From the NCBI GenBank assembly GCA_023362775.1, contig JALMGJ010000015.1:23835001-23899000 (forward strand): a stretch of 64,000 bases of DNA, read 5' to 3'. The notes beneath the pieces are model-generated. The model had not been told where the DNA came from. It was given only the letters and a program-made list of their open reading frames with translations, and searched no databases. The position numbers were made by a program, and so were the translations under genes. Each line of letters starts with the position of its first letter. The first letter of the stretch is position 1. This DNA comes from Charina bottae. Its lineage: Eukaryota > Chordata > Lepidosauria > Squamata > Charinaidae. Positions 29,801 through 40,333 of the stretch are shown here, piece by piece.

Positions 29801-31933
29801 TCCCAAATCTTCAGGCAGGAACTGTTAAGCGTTAAGTGCGACCCAGCCTGGGGTACTGCAATATCCAAGGAGAAAGAGAAAAGACGGTTGTGGTTTTTTT
29901 CTGGGGTGGAAGGTGGATCCGGCAAAGGACAGCCTGCTCTGCATCCTCGTGAGAGTCCTTTGCCTGCCTCTTGGAAAATCCCCAAGGCCTCTGGGTTATG
30001 TAACTTTTTCTCTGCATGCTTTTTTAAAAAAGGTTTCTTCTCCTCCTCCTCCTCCAGCAAGGGGGCCCTGCCTCCGTTGCTAGAATTTCCCGAGCCAATC
30101 GTAGAAATGTTCCCCCCTCGCTTCGCTTGTCAGACTCCATAGAATCTCCTGCCCGCGCAGAGGCACAATTGGGATCACAACACAGGCCTGGCTGCTGGGG
30201 CCCCGCGGTGGCGACACGTGGCGGGCACCACATGCACCCCCATCAAGCCGGCCGGAGGAAACTGCCCGGGGTTTGGGAATGCCAGAGCCAGGTGCCGCAG
30301 AAGTCGAGGGAGCAAAGATGCCCCCTGAGGGTCTTCTGGTTTATGCCGCACGGCACTGTTTCCTCAACCTGAACCCAGCACAAGAGAACGTAAAATAAGC
30401 TCCTCTTACTGCTGGCAGCAACAGGGAGAGGGCGCTAGAGGCAGACCAAGAGCAAGGAACGTGCTGTTTGAAAACAGGGCCAGAACTGCCGAAGCATGGC
30501 TGAAAACAGAGGCAAGTGGTTCGATTCTTTCACGTGGAATGAGCGACCGATATTTAGCCATTCTCGTTCGATTTTTCTGCCTAAAGAGGAAGACAGGTGA
30601 ACGGCGAGGCTTGAAATAATCTGTTTGATTCAATCTATACGGCTGGCCGCTCGACTTACGACTCTGGAAGCAACGAACTAAAATCAGCCATCAAAACATC
30701 AGCCAAAAAACCTCCAAATCCATTGCACCTGGAGCAGCGGGCACACCAACATCCACAACCTCAAGGGGCTCGCTCAACATCCTGGTTTAATGTTTGGGGG
30801 GAAAGCCAAATGTCTAATGTCATACGGAAGGGCCAGGGCCATCTGGGTCTTGGGGAATGCCCACCCTTTAGAGGAGAGGAAAGGTGTCGTTGAGCTGCAG
30901 ACAAAGAGGCACGGATCCTGAACTCCGCAGTCAGAGAAATTGGAATGAGGGCGGAGGAGGAAAATCAAGATGGCTGGAGGCAGAGGGAGAACTTGAGCCT
31001 ATGATTTCAGCTTGGAAGGGCACCCCGCAGTAGCAGCTATTTGATAATAATACAAGTTAGAAATATATATAACCGGCCTGAGCTAGGATATCAGATGTGG
31101 GTGCCATTTTTGCATATAACAGCAGCTACAGGTAGTCCTCGACTTACAACCACAATTGGGACTGGAACTTCTGTCACTGAGTCACGCCTGATTTTATGAC
31201 CTTTTTTGCTGCGGTCGTTAAGCAAATCACGTGGTCGTTAAGCAAATCCGGCTTCCTCCATTGACTTTGCTTGTCGGAAGCCAGCTGGGAAGGTCACAAA
31301 TGGTGGTCATGTGACTCTGGGACACTGCAACTGTCGTAAATACATGCTGGTTGCCGAGCGCCCTCATTTTGATCACGTGACCATGGGGATGCTGCGACGG
31401 TCATAAGTGCGAGGACCAGTCACAAGTCACTTTTTTCAGCACCGCCGTAACTTCAAACGGTCGCTAAACGAATGGCCGTAAGTCAAGGACTACCTGTATA
31501 AGAATCTGCAGAGAGGAGGTACAAGGTCAAGACTCCCATCACCCCTCCCGTCCCTTCTATGATCCCACAGGTGCTCCAACACTCACCCACCGGTGAAGAT
31601 CTTCTCCACGTATTGACTCATGAACTCCCGCTGCTCGGCTGTGGCTTCACCCCGAGCTGACTCGGTGCTCTGGTTGGACGAGTAGGACTCCGAGGAAGAG
31701 CGGCGAAGGTTGTTCCAGCTGTGATGGGTGGGTGAGTCGGTTGTGTCGTTCTCACTATCGGCAGACTCCGTGGCATCGCTCTCCTCGGCAGCGGGGCCCA
31801 CATCGCGGGGATCCAGTAAACCGTGGCCATTGGTGGTTGAGGGGGCGGTGGGGACTGATTCGGAGGTGTCAGTGGTAGATGGTTCGGAGTCAAAGTCAAT
31901 GAGATTTCCCACGGGGACATCAACCACCTCCAT
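15760..31933 (-). CDS. KIAA0513: KIAA0513 orthologue, complete coding region in 12 exons
   Basis: Twelve exons (1263 bp) encode 420 residues, close to the roughly 411 of the human protein as I recall it. The N-terminal quarter is acidic and serine-rich ([12 protein letters not shown]); the rest is highly conserved, from YVEKIF to the C-terminus [12 protein letters not shown]. Human KIAA0513 is a cytoplasmic, brain-enriched protein with an SBF2-type domain, reported to interact with neuroplasticity and cytoskeletal regulators; its biochemical role is unclear. All junctions keep phase. The start ATG at 31933 sits in a good context (GAGCCATGG). The coding exons lie between a probable 2.8-kb 3' UTR on the left and a CpG island 20 kb to the right. 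Confidence 0.95.
16415..16509 (-). CDS. KIAA0513: KIAA0513 coding exon 11
   Basis: 95 bp encoding [20 protein letters not shown] then [11 protein letters not shown]. Acceptor GACGCAG, donor GTAGGG. Confidence 0.95.
16510..18426. other. KIAA0513 intron, ordinary
   Basis: Contains a weak, diverged MITE-like pair (CCTTCCAGGGACTTCCCATT near 17645) but no exon or strong repeat. Confidence 0.4.
18427..18507 (-). CDS. KIAA0513: KIAA0513 coding exon 10
   Basis: 81 bp encoding [20 protein letters not shown] then ITFGQL. Acceptor GTTTGCAG, donor GTCAGT. Confidence 0.94.
19140..19532. mobile_element. TA-target MITE
   Basis: Ends CAGGTAGTCCTTGCTTAAC and TTAAGTGAGGACTACCTA, TA flanks. KIAA0513 intron. 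Confidence 0.75.
19715..19923 (+). mobile_element. L2-type tail extended by (TAAAA)n
   Basis: The family end GGGGAGATGGGCGGTAATAT is directly followed by about 175 bp of TAAAA pentamers with a single one-base interruption near 19901. The repeat has evidently grown from the LINE tail. Confidence 0.75.
19749..19923 (+). repeat. (TAAAA)n microsatellite
   Basis: About 35 pentamers, nearly uninterrupted, growing from an L2-type tail. Confidence 0.95.
20370..20424. mobile_element. hAT-type MITE, half copy
   Basis: CAGTGTTTCTCAACCTTGGC then TGGACTTCAACTCCCAGAAT, one arm only. Confidence 0.65.
20785..21251 (+). mobile_element. Non-autonomous Helitron, copy 1
   Basis: Begins TCTATCTACTATTAAAACTC, ends with the hairpin GACCC-AAC-GGGTC about 9 bases before a terminal CTAG, and sits between A (20784) and T (21252). 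These are the three classic Helitron marks. No coding capacity. Confidence 0.75.
22386..22403. mobile_element. Minimal hAT MITE remnant (18 bp)
   Basis: CAGTGTTTCTCAACACTG consists only of the two termini of the family, flanked by tcctagat and tcctaggg (6 of 8 matches, CTAG core). Confidence 0.55.
22601..22630 (-). CDS. KIAA0513: KIAA0513 coding exon 9 (30-bp microexon)
   Basis: A 30-bp exon encoding (R)GNTGEEEEK(R) between acceptor CCACTCCAG and donor GTGTGT. It is required by the phases of exons 8 and 10 and by the matching human segment GDAGEEEEKR. Skipping it would keep the frame. Confidence 0.85.
22756..22790 (+). repeat. GA-rich microsatellite
   Basis: GAGAGAGAAAGAGAGAGAGA-type run in a KIAA0513 intron, 125 bp from the microexon. 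Confidence 0.85.
23089..23166 (-). CDS. KIAA0513: KIAA0513 coding exon 8
   Basis: 78 bp encoding [20 protein letters not shown] then RSPTT. Acceptor TTTTGCAG, donor GTAGGG. Essentially identical to human. Confidence 0.94.
23331..23415 (-). CDS. KIAA0513: KIAA0513 coding exon 7
   Basis: 85 bp encoding [20 protein letters not shown] then HLKQQPI. Acceptor CTGCGCAG, donor GTAAGT. Confidence 0.93.
23553..23593 (-). CDS. KIAA0513: KIAA0513 coding exon 6
   Basis: A short 41-bp exon encoding [13 protein letters not shown], charged and variable. Acceptor GCTTCTAG, donor GTAAGC. Phase fits exons 5 and 7. Confidence 0.88.
23742..24143. mobile_element. TA-target MITE
   Basis: Ends CAGGCAGTCCTCACTAAACG and GTTAGGTGAGGACTACCCG, TA flanks. 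Lies between KIAA0513 exons 5 and 6. Confidence 0.75.
24398..24608 (-). CDS. KIAA0513: KIAA0513 coding exon 5
   Basis: 211 bp including [20 protein letters not shown] and [20 protein letters not shown]. Acceptor TTTGGGTAG, donor GTGAGT. Confidence 0.94.
25495..25565 (-). CDS. KIAA0513: KIAA0513 coding exon 4
   Basis: 71 bp encoding [20 protein letters not shown] then YI. Acceptor CTTTTCAG, donor GTAAGT. Confidence 0.94.
26308..26376. mobile_element. hAT-type MITE, half copy
   Basis: CATGCTGGCTGGGGAATTCT then AAAGTTGCCGAGCTTGACAA, one arm only. Confidence 0.65.
26405..26891 (+). mobile_element. L2-type LINE 3' part with (GTAA)n tail
   Basis: Encodes [20 protein letters not shown] and FQKDLKTWF, the usual C-terminus of L2-clade reverse transcriptase. 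A 3' UTR follows, ending GTGAACCGCCCAGGGTC, GGGGGAGATGGGCGG, and about ten GTAA units. Confidence 0.82.
26847..26891 (+). repeat. (GTAA)n microsatellite
   Basis: About ten GTAA units at the end of the L2-type element. Confidence 0.9.
27125..27198 (-). CDS. KIAA0513: KIAA0513 coding exon 3
   Basis: 74 bp encoding [20 protein letters not shown] then VVLF. Acceptor CTTCACAG, donor GA|GTGAGT. Confidence 0.94.
27791..27890 (-). CDS. KIAA0513: KIAA0513 coding exon 2
   Basis: 100 bp encoding [20 protein letters not shown] followed by [11 protein letters not shown]. Acceptor ATTCCAG, donor GTAAGG. Very close to human. Confidence 0.94.
28276..28342. mobile_element. hAT-type MITE, half copy
   Basis: GCTGTGGAATTCTGGGAGTT then CCAAGGTTGAGAAACTGTTC, one arm only. 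Confidence 0.65.
28700..28950 (+). mobile_element. BovB (RTE) LINE 3' end
   Basis: Contains GGTTAGATAGCATCACCGAT, AACATGAATTTGAGTAAAC and the terminal GAGTCGGACACGACTAAACG, then ACAACAACAA. These are the hallmark 3' end and C-terminal coding remnants of BovB, the RTE element shared by squamates and ruminants through horizontal transfer. Confidence 0.85.
31129..31496. mobile_element. TA-target MITE
   Basis: Ends CAGGTAGTCCTCGACTTACA and GTAAGTCAAGGACTACCTG, TA flanks; lies just beside KIAA0513 coding exon 1. Confidence 0.8.
31587..31933 (-). CDS. KIAA0513: KIAA0513 coding exon 1
   Basis: Starts [20 protein letters not shown] and ends in YVEKIFTGG, with a GTGAGT donor. 347 bp, ending in phase 2. 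This is the low-complexity acidic and serine/threonine-rich N-terminus, less conserved than the rest. The transcribed exon probably continues as 5' UTR to an acceptor (TTTTTCAG) at 32091. Confidence 0.92.
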
Positions 31934-32091
31934 GGCTCATGGAAAGGCGTAGGCTGGAGACCCTGGATCAAGACGGCGGAGGTCTCAAAGTCCCGTCTCA
32001 GGGAAAGCTGGAGGCCACCAGGAAGACGCCATGTGGGACTGTCCCAGTTCTAGACAGAGAGTCCTCTTTTGCCCAACGCGCTTGGAGGCAC
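31934..32091 (-). other. KIAA0513: Probable KIAA0513 5' UTR part of first coding exon
   Basis: A clean acceptor (GGATTTTTCAG) ends at 32092 on the minus strand, 158 bp upstream of the start codon. This implies a spliced 5' UTR and a further upstream non-coding exon. Confidence 0.55.
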
Positions 32092-35000
32092 CTGAAAAAT
32101 CCAAGACACAGACCAATTAATTATTGTTCATTGTTTATGCCATACAGGTATTTACAGAGGTTCTTAAGTGCAAGGCGGAATTTGGTGCCCAGCCCAGCAT
32201 TCAGCGTTGCTGGCAATCAGAAGCGCTGCCTGTTTTAATAGCTTCCTTTCCAGTTCACGCTCAGCAACTTCCAAATAGGGCTCCAGCCTATTCGACAGCA
32301 ACCTCCCCTCCCTGGCTCCGTCTATGCGGACTCCAGAGGCGGCACGAAAAAACTGCAATTTCAGAGCACGGCTCAGCTGACCAGGGTGACTGCTGCTTTA
32401 CAGGTTTCTTACTTTAGAAGGAAACAAAGGCCTCTCGATAAAACCAGCAAGCAATTTTAAGCTTTGAAGATCTCGCTTTGCTTATTATTGGTGCAAAAAG
32501 ATTTCAGTGCAACTGGAAGCCGGCCGTATAATACGGCCATCTGAGAATTCAGCCAAAAGATTCTGCCTCATGCATTCAGATGCAATTATGCCAAGGACAG
32601 GCACCTTTCCCTCCTTCATATAATCCGAACAATCTGGTTTTCGCAATACAAAGTGCCAATGATGCCCCAGAATTCTAAATATTGCATTTCGTTTTTTTTA
32701 ACTATCACTTTGGGGTAAAAGTTTGAGCTAAGTGGTTACTGTCGCTTGTGCTGACTGAGATTATAGGGAATCTGGCCCGGGATACATATTTTTATTCCAG
32801 TTAAGATGTCCCCCCTCCCAATAAATACAAGTGAAGTGTTCAGTCACTTGGTGAATACCAATCAGTGAAGTTTCACAGGGATTGAAGCACTGTCTCTCCG
32901 AGGATTGCAAACCTATGTATTTAATGCAATTAAGTCTAAATGGAGAGGATGTTTACAGGGTAATTAGATGCAACTTCTTTTAAGATACTCTCTCTCTTGA
33001 TCAGGATCCAACGTGCCACAAATCATTTTCGTTTTTTGGAAACGGTAAAAGCAATTATATTTAGAACTTAAAAGGAAAAGGAATTTCAAGCTTGCAATTC
33101 AGTGAATCAGCATTTCCTCATATAAGACCCTGGTTGGGCTTTCTAAAAGGGTTCCTAGCCTTCCATCTAACCCGCAACCCATTTCTGAGTGGTTCCCAAA
33201 CTCTGGGGACACTCCCACCTTACAGAACCTATGAAGATTCAGAAGTGAAGGCTTCCTTGTGTCAATCACATCAAGGGTGGAACTTTCTGAGAATCAAAGT
33301 GAAGATCTTTTTGCATGAAAGTCCATCCAAGAGTTCCAAGAAGGCCCAACAAATCACCTCCGTCCTCTTGGTATATCTGACAAGCGGCTGTTCAGGTGAG
33401 AGTGGGTGGAGGTGACCGGGATGGAAAATTCCTGGGCAACGTTTCTGCTGTCTTAGAGGGAAGATTTGCCGCAAGGCTGTGAGTCAGAAGAAGGGGGGAA
33501 TTGTCCAGCCTCGCCTGGACTCTCCTTTGGGGAGGCAGAAGAAGGGAGCAGAGAAGGAAATGGCTGCCAGGACAGATGTGGCTTCCAAAACTGCTCCTCT
33601 GAGACGACAAAATCTGAATCCAGGAGATCAATTGCCTTTCCTTCCAGAGGGCTGAGATCCAGAACTGCCTTCTCTATCTTCCTCCAGAGTTGACTGCAAA
33701 GGATAAATGGATTCCTCCCGAGTTTTGCCATGCATGGGGTCTGAACAACCGCAGCAGGAGGGATACGGTTATATGGAGCTTGAAATAAGTAGAAACACAA
33801 CCCTGGACAGCTCCTGTAGACTGTTCTTGGCAGCCTTTGCTCAAGCCTATGAAAGCCTGTTGGGACCCATAAGCGTTAAGGGGTGGAAAAGAAACAAAGC
33901 TTTCCCAGGACAGGAATAAAATGTCATCAACCCCAAAGACACTTGGGTTGGCCAACTCTTTGCTTTAGTTAGAAAGTGCACACTTTGAGGCCACATTGCT
34001 GCCTATGTGCCTCCCTCCTCTCCCAAAGCTTGGGCACCACCCCAGAGACCCTTCAAAAGTTGCCACGGAAAGGCCATTGTTGATGTCAGAAGAGGGCAGT
34101 CATTAAACACCTTCTGGAGTGGGATCCCCAGGCCATCACACTGGCCCCAAAACCTCCAGGGATTAGAGAGAATCAAAGCACACCAAACTATTTCCAACGT
34201 TGCTTACATAGTTGGAGGTGATGGGAGTTGTAGTCCAACATAGAGATGCAGTCTAAATAGAAGCAGATTCTGCATCTCTAACCATAATGGGTGGGGATGA
34301 TGGGGGCTGGGATACAGTCCACCGAGAGAGCCCCAGGCCAGGGGAGGCTGCAGAGTACAACCAACCAATGATTGGAAAGGAAAAAGAACAAAAATAAATG
34401 CCATCCATGCTAGACTTTCTAGACAGAGCACCAGATGAAAAACCTCATAAGGATGTCCAGGGTTGGATTAATTGACAAGGATTTGTAAATTAGCTGGAAC
34501 CAGTTCCAGGAGAATGAGGTACAGTATGAAGATGGAGCCAAGGTAGCAAATGCCAGCCTTAGGAAGAATGTCAGAGAAAGTAAATGAATCAGATAAGTTT
34601 TTTTAAAAAAATAAGGTGGCTTCTATTTTATGCTTTAACACACACACACACCCGCAGCTCAGAATACTAAATTCGCAGCTGCATTATTTATGTTAACACA
34701 GTCTAATGAAATACCCTGGGAATAGTCCTATAAACTACTTTTAATGATCCTATTAACATCCCTTTGCCATTCAGAGGGCAGAGGCTGGCCTGGAAAAGGT
34801 CATCCAGGAGGTGGGAAGGACATTGCCCTTGGATGCCAATCACCAGCTCTCCCAGGAAGGGACAGAAGCCCAGCCGAAGATGCGAATGGGATGGCGGACT
34901 AATATTCCAAACATCTGGAACCCAACGGAAGATGAAGAACTTTGCAGTGTGCAGGGACCAGAATTAAAAGCAGGGTTTGTTCCAGTGGAAAGTTCTATTA

Positions 35001-35720
35001 CACCTGATTTAAAACCCGGAATAGAAGGAATGGCTTCACATTCTACCTAAGCCTTTGGTTGATCTGGTGGAAAATCTGATCAAAGTCACTCCATTTGGTC
35101 GAGGTTGAATTGATCTTTCATTGCTCGCTTTCATTTCTTCCTCAGCCACTTTATGCCCCTAACATCCAGTCTGTCCTACATTCTTGCTCCTGCAAACAGC
35201 AGGCGTTGCTGCTACTTTGAAATCATGCACAAAAGAAGCCAAGCTAGAAACGTGCAGAGCGCTCCCTTTGAAGCCAAGAGCTGCAATTTAAGCTGTTCCA
35301 CAACTGGTATTTAAAAGGCTCTTGGCCCCACCTCCTTTCTCACAATGGCACTTTCAAAAACAGGCCATCTAGGCCGTTATCACACTTCAGCAAGGGGTGC
35401 AATTTGCCTGATTATGGTGTTAAAACCTGCAGGCACATCTGTGCCCTCCACAGGATGGAGAGGAACAGAGCATCACGCAATTAAGGCAGTGCCAGCCAAC
35501 TGGCAGGCACAAATAGAAAGGCAACCGGCAACTTTGTCCACAGCCAGCTGGCTGAGTCTTGACAGGCCGATGTCAGCAAGGAAAGGCTTTCCAAGAGATC
35601 CAGGGGTGCGGTCAAAAAAGTCAAGATGGTGGCTGCAACGGTGCCATCGAAGCTCCGACTGCTTTTTATGTGCACCCTCAGTTGCTGACAAGGGCAAACC
35701 AGGGGCCTAAATGAATACAG

Positions 35721-35854
35721 CAGTGTTTCTCAATCTTGGCGACTTGAAGAGGTGTGGACTTCAACTCCCAGAATTCCCCAGCCAGCCATGCTGGCTGGGG
35801 AATTCTAGGAGTTAAAGTCCACACCTCTTCAAGTCGCCAAGTTGAGAAACACTG
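35721..35854. mobile_element. hAT-type MITE
   Basis: Palindromic copy with CCAGCCATGCTGGCTGG at the centre and TSD gaatacag / gaatgcag. Confidence 0.85.
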
Positions 35855-37099
35855 GAATGCAGTATAAGTAATATTATTACATTCTGGTCCTGTAATTAAA
35901 TTGTGCCCATCTGCCACATTAAAAACTGTAATTCGGTAGCAATTTTAGGTCTCTTAATTGGGGGGGGGTGTTTCAGGGGCCACATCTGGCAGGAGTTCTC
36001 GGGGTGTAGCTGAACTCAGCACCAGAGACTGGCAAACTAAGGTGGGGCGCAAGGGCAGAGGGTAGACTGACTCACGGGTGGAATTTGCCCAACAGGCTCA
36101 CCTGCCAACCGGGGTGAACTGCGGTATTTACCTAGCGTCATGCGCTTAAGTGCGTAAAGTCCTTGGCAGCTTAATATGGTGGCTGGATTCCCATGACACA
36201 CTGACCCAGCAACTTCCCAGACCCATTTCAGCCTTGTCTCGCGTGTTACGTGAACCCATCCACAGAGCACAATGTGGAACAGCTGGAACGTACCAGGACG
36301 CCATTTTTCCACGGCCTCAAAAACTTTTGGATTTTACGTTATCGGAATTGAGTGGGTCAGGCAAAGGCCCTCAAACGACACCATTCCCATCCCCTCCTTC
36401 TTTGGAAGCGGACTTCCATTTCTGCGGAGCGCTCCTGGTTTTGCTGCCGATGCTCCCCGTCTCTCGCTGGCACCGGCACCCACGTAAAGCCCCCCGCTCC
36501 GCTGGCAGCTTTGGGAAGCTGAAAGGGCTCACTTCTCAAGCTGAAAGCATATATTATTTTCCCAGCTGGACTCTGCCCTCTCCCCGGCTGAGCAGCCCCA
36601 CGTCTCTTCCTTCTCTGCACCAGACCCTTGCCATAAATAATTATCCCCTTTCAAGCCACAGAAGGATGATGCAGGCACCAGCTGTTTTTTCTGCTGAAGA
36701 CACCTGCTATTTGCTCCTGACAGGATGAGCTGTCCCAGACCCCCTTCAGCCTGCAAAGCTGCACAGATGTATTTAGCTGCTTTGGCACGTGCGAGAAACT
36801 AAGTGTCTCACGACTGCCCCTCTTCCATACCATCTCCCCAAGAAGTCATCTGTGCCAACCATACGTCCCCGCCACATTCCATGCCCTGTGGGGTGGGAAG
36901 GGTGGAAACAGCACTCGGTTCAGACGGGGGGTCAATCCAGCAATTCTGGAATTTAAGTCCCCGAAAAGTGGGGAATTAGGAGACAGACCAAATGCAGCAA
37001 AAGCCAGCCAACTTTTCCTCCTCATTAAACATGGCAAAATTGCCCTCCAAGATGAAATGGAACAAGCATTGGCAAGAAATTAAGGATAATAAGTAAAAG

Positions 37100-37217
37100 A
37101 GAAGAGGGGGGAAGGGAGGAGGGAGGGAAGAAAGGAAGAAAGGAAGAAAGGAAGAAAGGAAGAAAGGAAGGAAGGAAGGAAGGAAGGAAGGAAGGAAGGA
37201 AGGAAGGAAGGAAGGAA
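37100..37217 (+). repeat. GGAA/GAAA purine microsatellite
   Basis: About 115 bp of GGAAGAAA and GGAA units on the plus strand. Confidence 0.9.
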
Positions 37218-38391
37218 AAAATTAAAAACAAACAATCAGATATGCCTTGGGTCAAGAGGTTACAAAAATCCTGTATCTTCATGAAGGCATTCTCACCTGG
37301 ACATGTCTTGAAGCCCCATCCCGTCTACAAGAAATGCACAAAGCGCTCCTGTTTTATTTCTTCAGTGCAGGTCAGAGCAATAAAGAACCCGACAGACTAG
37401 CGATGGCAAGAACGATAAAGAAAAGTTATGCCTGTTTGTTTACCCCTTTTCCATAATAAGAGAAACACACCAACACAGCCCGTAGATCGCTGGCACGGAG
37501 GAAAGGCGCGGATAAGCCCACCCCAGCTAAAAGACAGCGCAAATTAGGCATCGTAAATCACACCCCCTCAGCGTTTGCACATCCTAGCAACATAACCCCG
37601 TTTTCCCCTTCTCCTCCGAGGCTGCTGGACAAGGTCAAGGGAGACCAAATTACCTGCTCGGGGCTCGCCTTCAACCAAGACGAACTGTAGAGGCACAAGC
37701 AGAATGTCTGCCCACTCCACCCCAGAGAACCGGGGGTGGGATGGGATGGGGGGGGGGGCGGATCCCTGTGCAACCCGCTGAGCAATTCAGCCGCCGTTTC
37801 CATTTGCTGCTGGAGCGTGGTGCGCATCTCCAGCCTCCCGTGGAGAGCCAGGAAGTCACAGAACCGCTGCCCCGAGCCACCACCACCCCCAACCTCAGGG
37901 ACAACACGCAACCAACGAGGGAACTCGGGACCCAGGAGCGAGATCACAAGGCGACCCTCAGGGACTGGTCGGCCGCGAAGTAGGCGCCACAATCCTGAGA
38001 AGCGCTGGGGCTCCCGGGGGGGGGGGCTCTCCCTGGCTGGTTAGGTAGCAGAGCCCTCTACCGGGGACCCAGGCACGGTCAGCTGCTCCACCCTCCACCC
38101 TGCTGGGTCCTGAGAACGTGGCAGACCTCAGTGTGAGGCTGCAGAGCCGGACTTACCACGAGCCACAACGGAGAGATCCTGAGCCAGCCAGCCTGGGGCC
38201 CTCGGGGCAGAAAGCAGGCAGGACAGCAGCACAGCCGGAGAAGCAGCACAGGGCTCCCCTCACACCAGAGAAGCCAAGTGCAGAGGATCCAAACGAAAAC
38301 ACATCCTTCTTCTCCCAGTTAACCTGCTGAAGCCGCGTCAGAGAAGGGGAGGGGGAAAAAAATCTCTTGGTGACTCACGCTCAGTGACATT

Positions 38392-38416
38392 TGAGAGAGA
38401 GAGAGAGAGAGAGAGA
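38392..38416 (+). repeat. (GA)n microsatellite
   Basis: About twelve GA units. Confidence 0.85.
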
Positions 38417-38668
38417 AAGCCCAGGCAGAGGAAAATCTTATCAGGATTTAGCAGAGTGGTTCCTTCTTCCGTGTGAAACGCCAAATGTGGTTTCCTCAGA
38501 AGCCGCCCGGCTCCCAGAGTGACCTGTGACACACGTCCTTCCTTACCTTAACAAGGCAGAAAGCAAAGAGCAGTTGGGAAGCCCTTTGAAAGAACATATT
38601 GAGTTGACGGCAACCCACAACCTACATCTCAATGGCTGACCTTGGATGGACTGCAGCGGGAATACCTA

Positions 38669-38790
38669 CAGGTAGCCCTCGACTTACAACCATTCGTTTA
38701 ACGACGGTCCGAAGTTACGACGGCCTCGGAATGGGTGCTTTACAGTCTGTGAAGCACTTCCGAACATCGGAAAACGTCGCAAACCGTAAG
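38669..38790. mobile_element. TA-target MITE, truncated
   Basis: Left end CAGGTAGCCCTCGACTTAC and the next 100 bp only. Another short piece lies at about 10541-10620. Confidence 0.65.
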
Positions 38791-40198
38791 CCCAGAAGTC
38801 GCTTCTGGCACATGCAAAGCAGGTCTCTGCGTCAAGGCTGTGCCGTGCTCCAGACTCCACTGGAAAAGGCTGTGCAACGTGTCAGACAAGCACCTCTCCT
38901 GGCTGGCTGCGATCCTGGAAGCAGACACCTCTGCATCGCAGGCAGGGGATGAGTTTGCACCCCCCAAGACCGCAAAACCCCTCTTCCCCATAAAATCTGA
39001 AGCGCTGGGCAGGCCTACTCAGCAGCAATAAAGCACGAAGTGGAGTTTGAACCCTTCTGAGATCTGGCAGAAGGCTGGACTCTGTTTGCACCCCTCATTC
39101 CCAACAGGGCCCAAATATGTCCCCCCCCCCGCCCCAAGCGCATTCACCAAATCACAGTACTTCTTTGCTTTGCCTTTGAACACAACGCTTGCCTCTCAAT
39201 CGCATATAGAGATGGTCACAGACAGGCACACTTTAAAACACGCGCAGGGGATACACGCACGCCGGCGCAGCTGGCAGCCCTTTGAAATCTGTTTCGCTTT
39301 GGGCAGAACTGGCAGATCCAATTGAGGCAAAGACGCCAAGACACGGCCTCCTTGGTTCCACTTTAGCACCAGAAAATGAGCAACGCTCCGTTCCTTGCGT
39401 GGTGCAAGCAGCGCCAGGTGGACGGGCTACTTGCAATCTCCAGCACAGCTTGAAACAGCCGCCCCCGCTTTACGGTGCAAGAGCCCTCCAGCACTGGGGG
39501 CCTGTCAAACGCTTAGCCCAAGCATATTCTTTGAACAGACAAGATGTCTTCAGTTCTGTTGCGCATTTTGGTAGCTGCAGTTAAAGTGACTGCAAGCTTT
39601 ATATTTCTCTTCTTCAAATCTTGATTCTTAACCAAGACGACACAAATTCCTAATAAATGCAAGCCTGTAACGCTGTCTAAACATTGCATAGCTCCTTAAC
39701 CTTTGCTGGGGAGACACTTAATATTCCCCTCTTCATTTCGGATTCCTAGATGTTTGACAGCAACGCCTAGGAATTTGGGATCGTTTGGAAGCTGGGAAAT
39801 ATCCTTGGAGTAAGACTTTCTCCACTGCTTACTCCCAGCTTCCTCCAAGAAAGAGACGAATCTGCTTCAATCACATCCGTATCATGTGGGATGATGTTTT
39901 GCTGTCAGTTCTTTGCATTTATCACTTTTGGGCCTCCTCTGGGAAATCAACTGAACAGCAGTCGCAGCAGGAGGAAAGCAACAAAGACCACCAGTTCCCT
40001 ATTTCTATTGCTCCACCAGCTTTATAAGCCAGTAAAGATAATGAGTTGCAACGAGGCAGGAAATGAACAGCCAACCAGTTAGTCTCTAACTTCATTTCAG
40101 CCTGATGAAAAACAATCCAGCTCTCATCCATCCTGTCTTGGACAGACCTGAATTTTGAGTTGCTTCTAGCTTGGGACATGTTCTCTCTCCTTCCAGAG

Positions 40199-40333
40199 CA
40201 GGGTTTCTCAACCTTGTCAACTTTAAGGTGTGTGGACTTCAACTCCCAGAATTCCCCAGCCAGCAAATCTGGCTGGGGAATTCTGGGAGTTGAAGTCCAC
40301 ATACCTTAAAGTTGACAAAGTTGAGAAACCCTG
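40199..40333. mobile_element. hAT-type MITE
   Basis: Full palindromic copy with TSD ttccagag / atccagtg. Confidence 0.85.

Noticed and set aside
37558..37992. 144-codon minus-strand frame with a glutamine-rich middle
   Set aside because: No known domain, no start context or splice partner; kept only as unassigned GC-rich sequence.
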